Assembly: GCF_028745505.1 (NCBI RefSeq)
Contig: NZ_JAQZZL010000002.1
Span: 1,674,001-1,738,000, forward strand
Direction: 5' to 3'
Source of the DNA: Lentisphaera marina
GTDB taxonomy: Bacteria > Verrucomicrobiota > Lentisphaeria > Lentisphaerales > Lentisphaeraceae
DNA: 64,000 bases
Positions 62,836 to 64,000 of this stretch are shown here, one piece after another; position 1 is the stretch's first letter, and each line of letters begins with the position of its first letter. Both the position numbers and the translations under genes were made by a program. Below the pieces are notes generated by a model, which saw nothing but the letters and a program-made list of their open reading frames with translations, was not told the origin of the DNA and did no database searches.

Positions 62836-64000
62836 AGCTCCATCCTTCTCCTAAAATTCTATCCAATTTTTGTTCTATTACCTTAAGTTTACTTGGGAAT
62901 AATTTCGCAAGCTGTAAGAGCTTAAGTCCACTTTCACGTGCGCGACTTTGAAGTTTACTTTTTAGGTAATTATTGATTAAGTTATAGCGGTTATGTGCGT
63001 AGTGATCAAAAACGATTGAACTCATGTCGCTGTCAGCTCCATTACTTACCGCTTCGGTAAATTGCAAAGCACATAAGGCGTAGCTTGCATAGAGCTCATC
63101 ATTTTCACTACTCGGGTACATCTCTTCGTATAAATACCTTTGCTGGACAATGGGTAACTGAGGGATTTTATAAGTCTTGTTATAACTATCTTTGAATTCT
63201 ATGTCATCCTCATCAACAGAGTACACGGTCAAGGGAATATCAGGTAAGTCACCACCTGGCAATGAAATCTGTTGCCCTTCAAGTAAATTGAGTCCTTTGA
63301 TAAATTTGAGCTGAAATTCTTGCGCTTTACCGATTAGGTTTTCCAAATCATTCACTTCTTCTAAATAAGAGCCAAATAACTTAGTTTTTTGACCTGCAAT
63401 AACTTCTAAAGCCGAATCATTTTTCCAAAGGTAGACTTCTTTAAAGCTCGTCATCAAAATTTTGTTCTTCGTCTCGAACCAGAGCTTATCGAGCATCAGA
63501 GCATCATTGAAAATTAATTGTGGAACTGCATTCTCTTCATCTTTCGTTAAAGTACTTTCCAATGTCTCAACTTCAGTCTTTTTAAGTTCCTGTAAAGTAC
63601 GAGCATACAAGCCCTCTTTCAGACCTTCTTCTTTAGCTTTTTGTTTAACACTGCTAACTAAAAGAGCTTTCTCTCTTACCACACTTGTTAATTTTTCTGA
63701 ATTTTTCTCTAACTCTAATTGAAGCGCCTGTTTCTCTTTCAATGCCACCGCATTTAAAACTGTTAGCATCTCCGCCCGCAAAGTCATTTCTCTCACATTG
63801 CCATCTTCCGGCAATTCCTGTAAAGCTTTCTCGAGTTCAAGTCTAGTACGATCTAACTGTAATTCGCCTTGCTTAATTCTATTGAGTAAATTTTCAGCTT
63901 CAACTTCATAAACTTTCTTTGAGGGACTCGAAAAAATGGAAACCATCAAGGCTGCCGACACAGCCGTTATGGCTACTAAGTTGGTCCAAAATACATTTGA
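62804..64000 (-). CDS. Membrane-anchored coiled-coil protein, 5' end outside the window
   Basis: The frame is open to the window edge, so the GTG at 63961 is probably internal and the true start lies beyond 64000. The visible part begins with a likely membrane helix (WTNLVAITAVSAALMVSIF), then about 110 residues of coiled coil (LLNRIKQGELQLDRTRLELE and on), a middle alpha/beta part, and a helical C-terminus. No family recognised. Overlaps glgE by 32 bases, so they are likely co-transcribed. Confidence 0.7.
   Translation of the reverse strand, partial: SNVFWTNLVAITAVSAALMVSIFSSPSKKVYEVEAENLLNRIKQGELQLDRTRLELEKALQELPEDGNVREMTLRAEMLTVLNAVALKEKQALQLELEKNSEKLTSVVREKALLVSSVKQKAKEEGLKEGLYARTLQELKKTEVETLESTLTKDEENAVPQLIFNDALMLDKLWFETKNKILMTSFKEVYLWKNDSALEVIAGQKTKLFGSYLEEVNDLENLIGKAQEFQLKFIKGLNLLEGQQISLPGGDLPDIPLTVYSVDEDDIEFKDSYNKTYKIPQLPIVQQRYLYEEMYPSSENDELYASYALCALQFTEAVSNGADSDMSSIVFDHYAHNRYNLINNYLKSKLQSRARESGLKLLQLAKLFPSKLKVIEQKLDRILGEGWSYESRATENGL

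Overview
The window is 64 kb of dense bacterial chromosome, moderately A+T-rich, with short intergenic gaps, many 1-4 base start/stop overlaps and frequent AGGAG-type ribosome binding sites. The gene set suggests a Gram-negative-type member of the Planctomycetes-Verrucomicrobia-Chlamydiae group, most likely Lentisphaerae. It has a long-form GlyA like that of Chlamydia, an ECF sigma factor paired with a Ser/Thr kinase, an anti-sigma domain fused to a vWA domain, very large secreted proteins, a MoxR/vWA cluster, a beta-barrel protein and lipoproteins. This assignment is inferred from gene content; no rRNA or marker search was possible.

Layout. 1-2345 (minus): 5' part of glyA, a secreted Cys/Lys-rich mini-protein and a lone receiver-domain protein. 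2499-6833 (plus): a Clp proteolysis locus with a McsA-McsB-like fusion whose kinase part looks dead, then clpC and a lipoprotein. 6912-9320 (plus): a tiny lipoprotein, an ECF sigma factor and a Ser/Thr kinase with an extracytoplasmic leucine-rich part. 9220-14221 (minus): membrane metalloprotease, dxs, tyrA, DUF3817 protein, ispH. 14367-19819 (plus): mdh, ispE, a secreted coiled-coil protein, a MYG1-family protein and cobQ. dxs, ispE and ispH are three steps of the MEP isoprenoid pathway.

19784-27756 is a rearranged island. A 75-bp segment spanning the cobQ end and the ndh end occurs twice, and a 5' copy of the 27364 gene lies between the copies. This fits a tandem duplication in which the extra ndh was replaced by a beta-barrel / secreted protein / histidine kinase cassette. 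A 1.39-kb IS256-family element then inserted into the copy. Its uninterrupted target site survives in the paralogous copy at 27284-27291.

27762-56490 holds the most unusual material: two divergent operons separated by 443 bp. Leftward are an ECF sigma factor, an anti-sigma zinc-finger/vWA fusion and a 2078-residue membrane-anchored protein. Rightward are a 3353-residue secreted TPR/alpha-solenoid protein (a 10-kb gene), a membrane coiled-coil protein, MoxR ATPase, a DUF58 protein and two membrane vWA proteins. Together they look like a large envelope-associated chaperone or stress apparatus with its own sigma factor. A candidate ECF-type promoter precedes the sigma gene.

56487-64000: a rhomboid-like protein (minus), pheS-pheT (plus) ending in a strong bidirectional terminator, glgE (minus), and a membrane coiled-coil protein that runs off the right edge. 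I saw no tRNA, rRNA, CRISPR array or prophage. Promoter calls come from reading the sequence by eye and are tentative.
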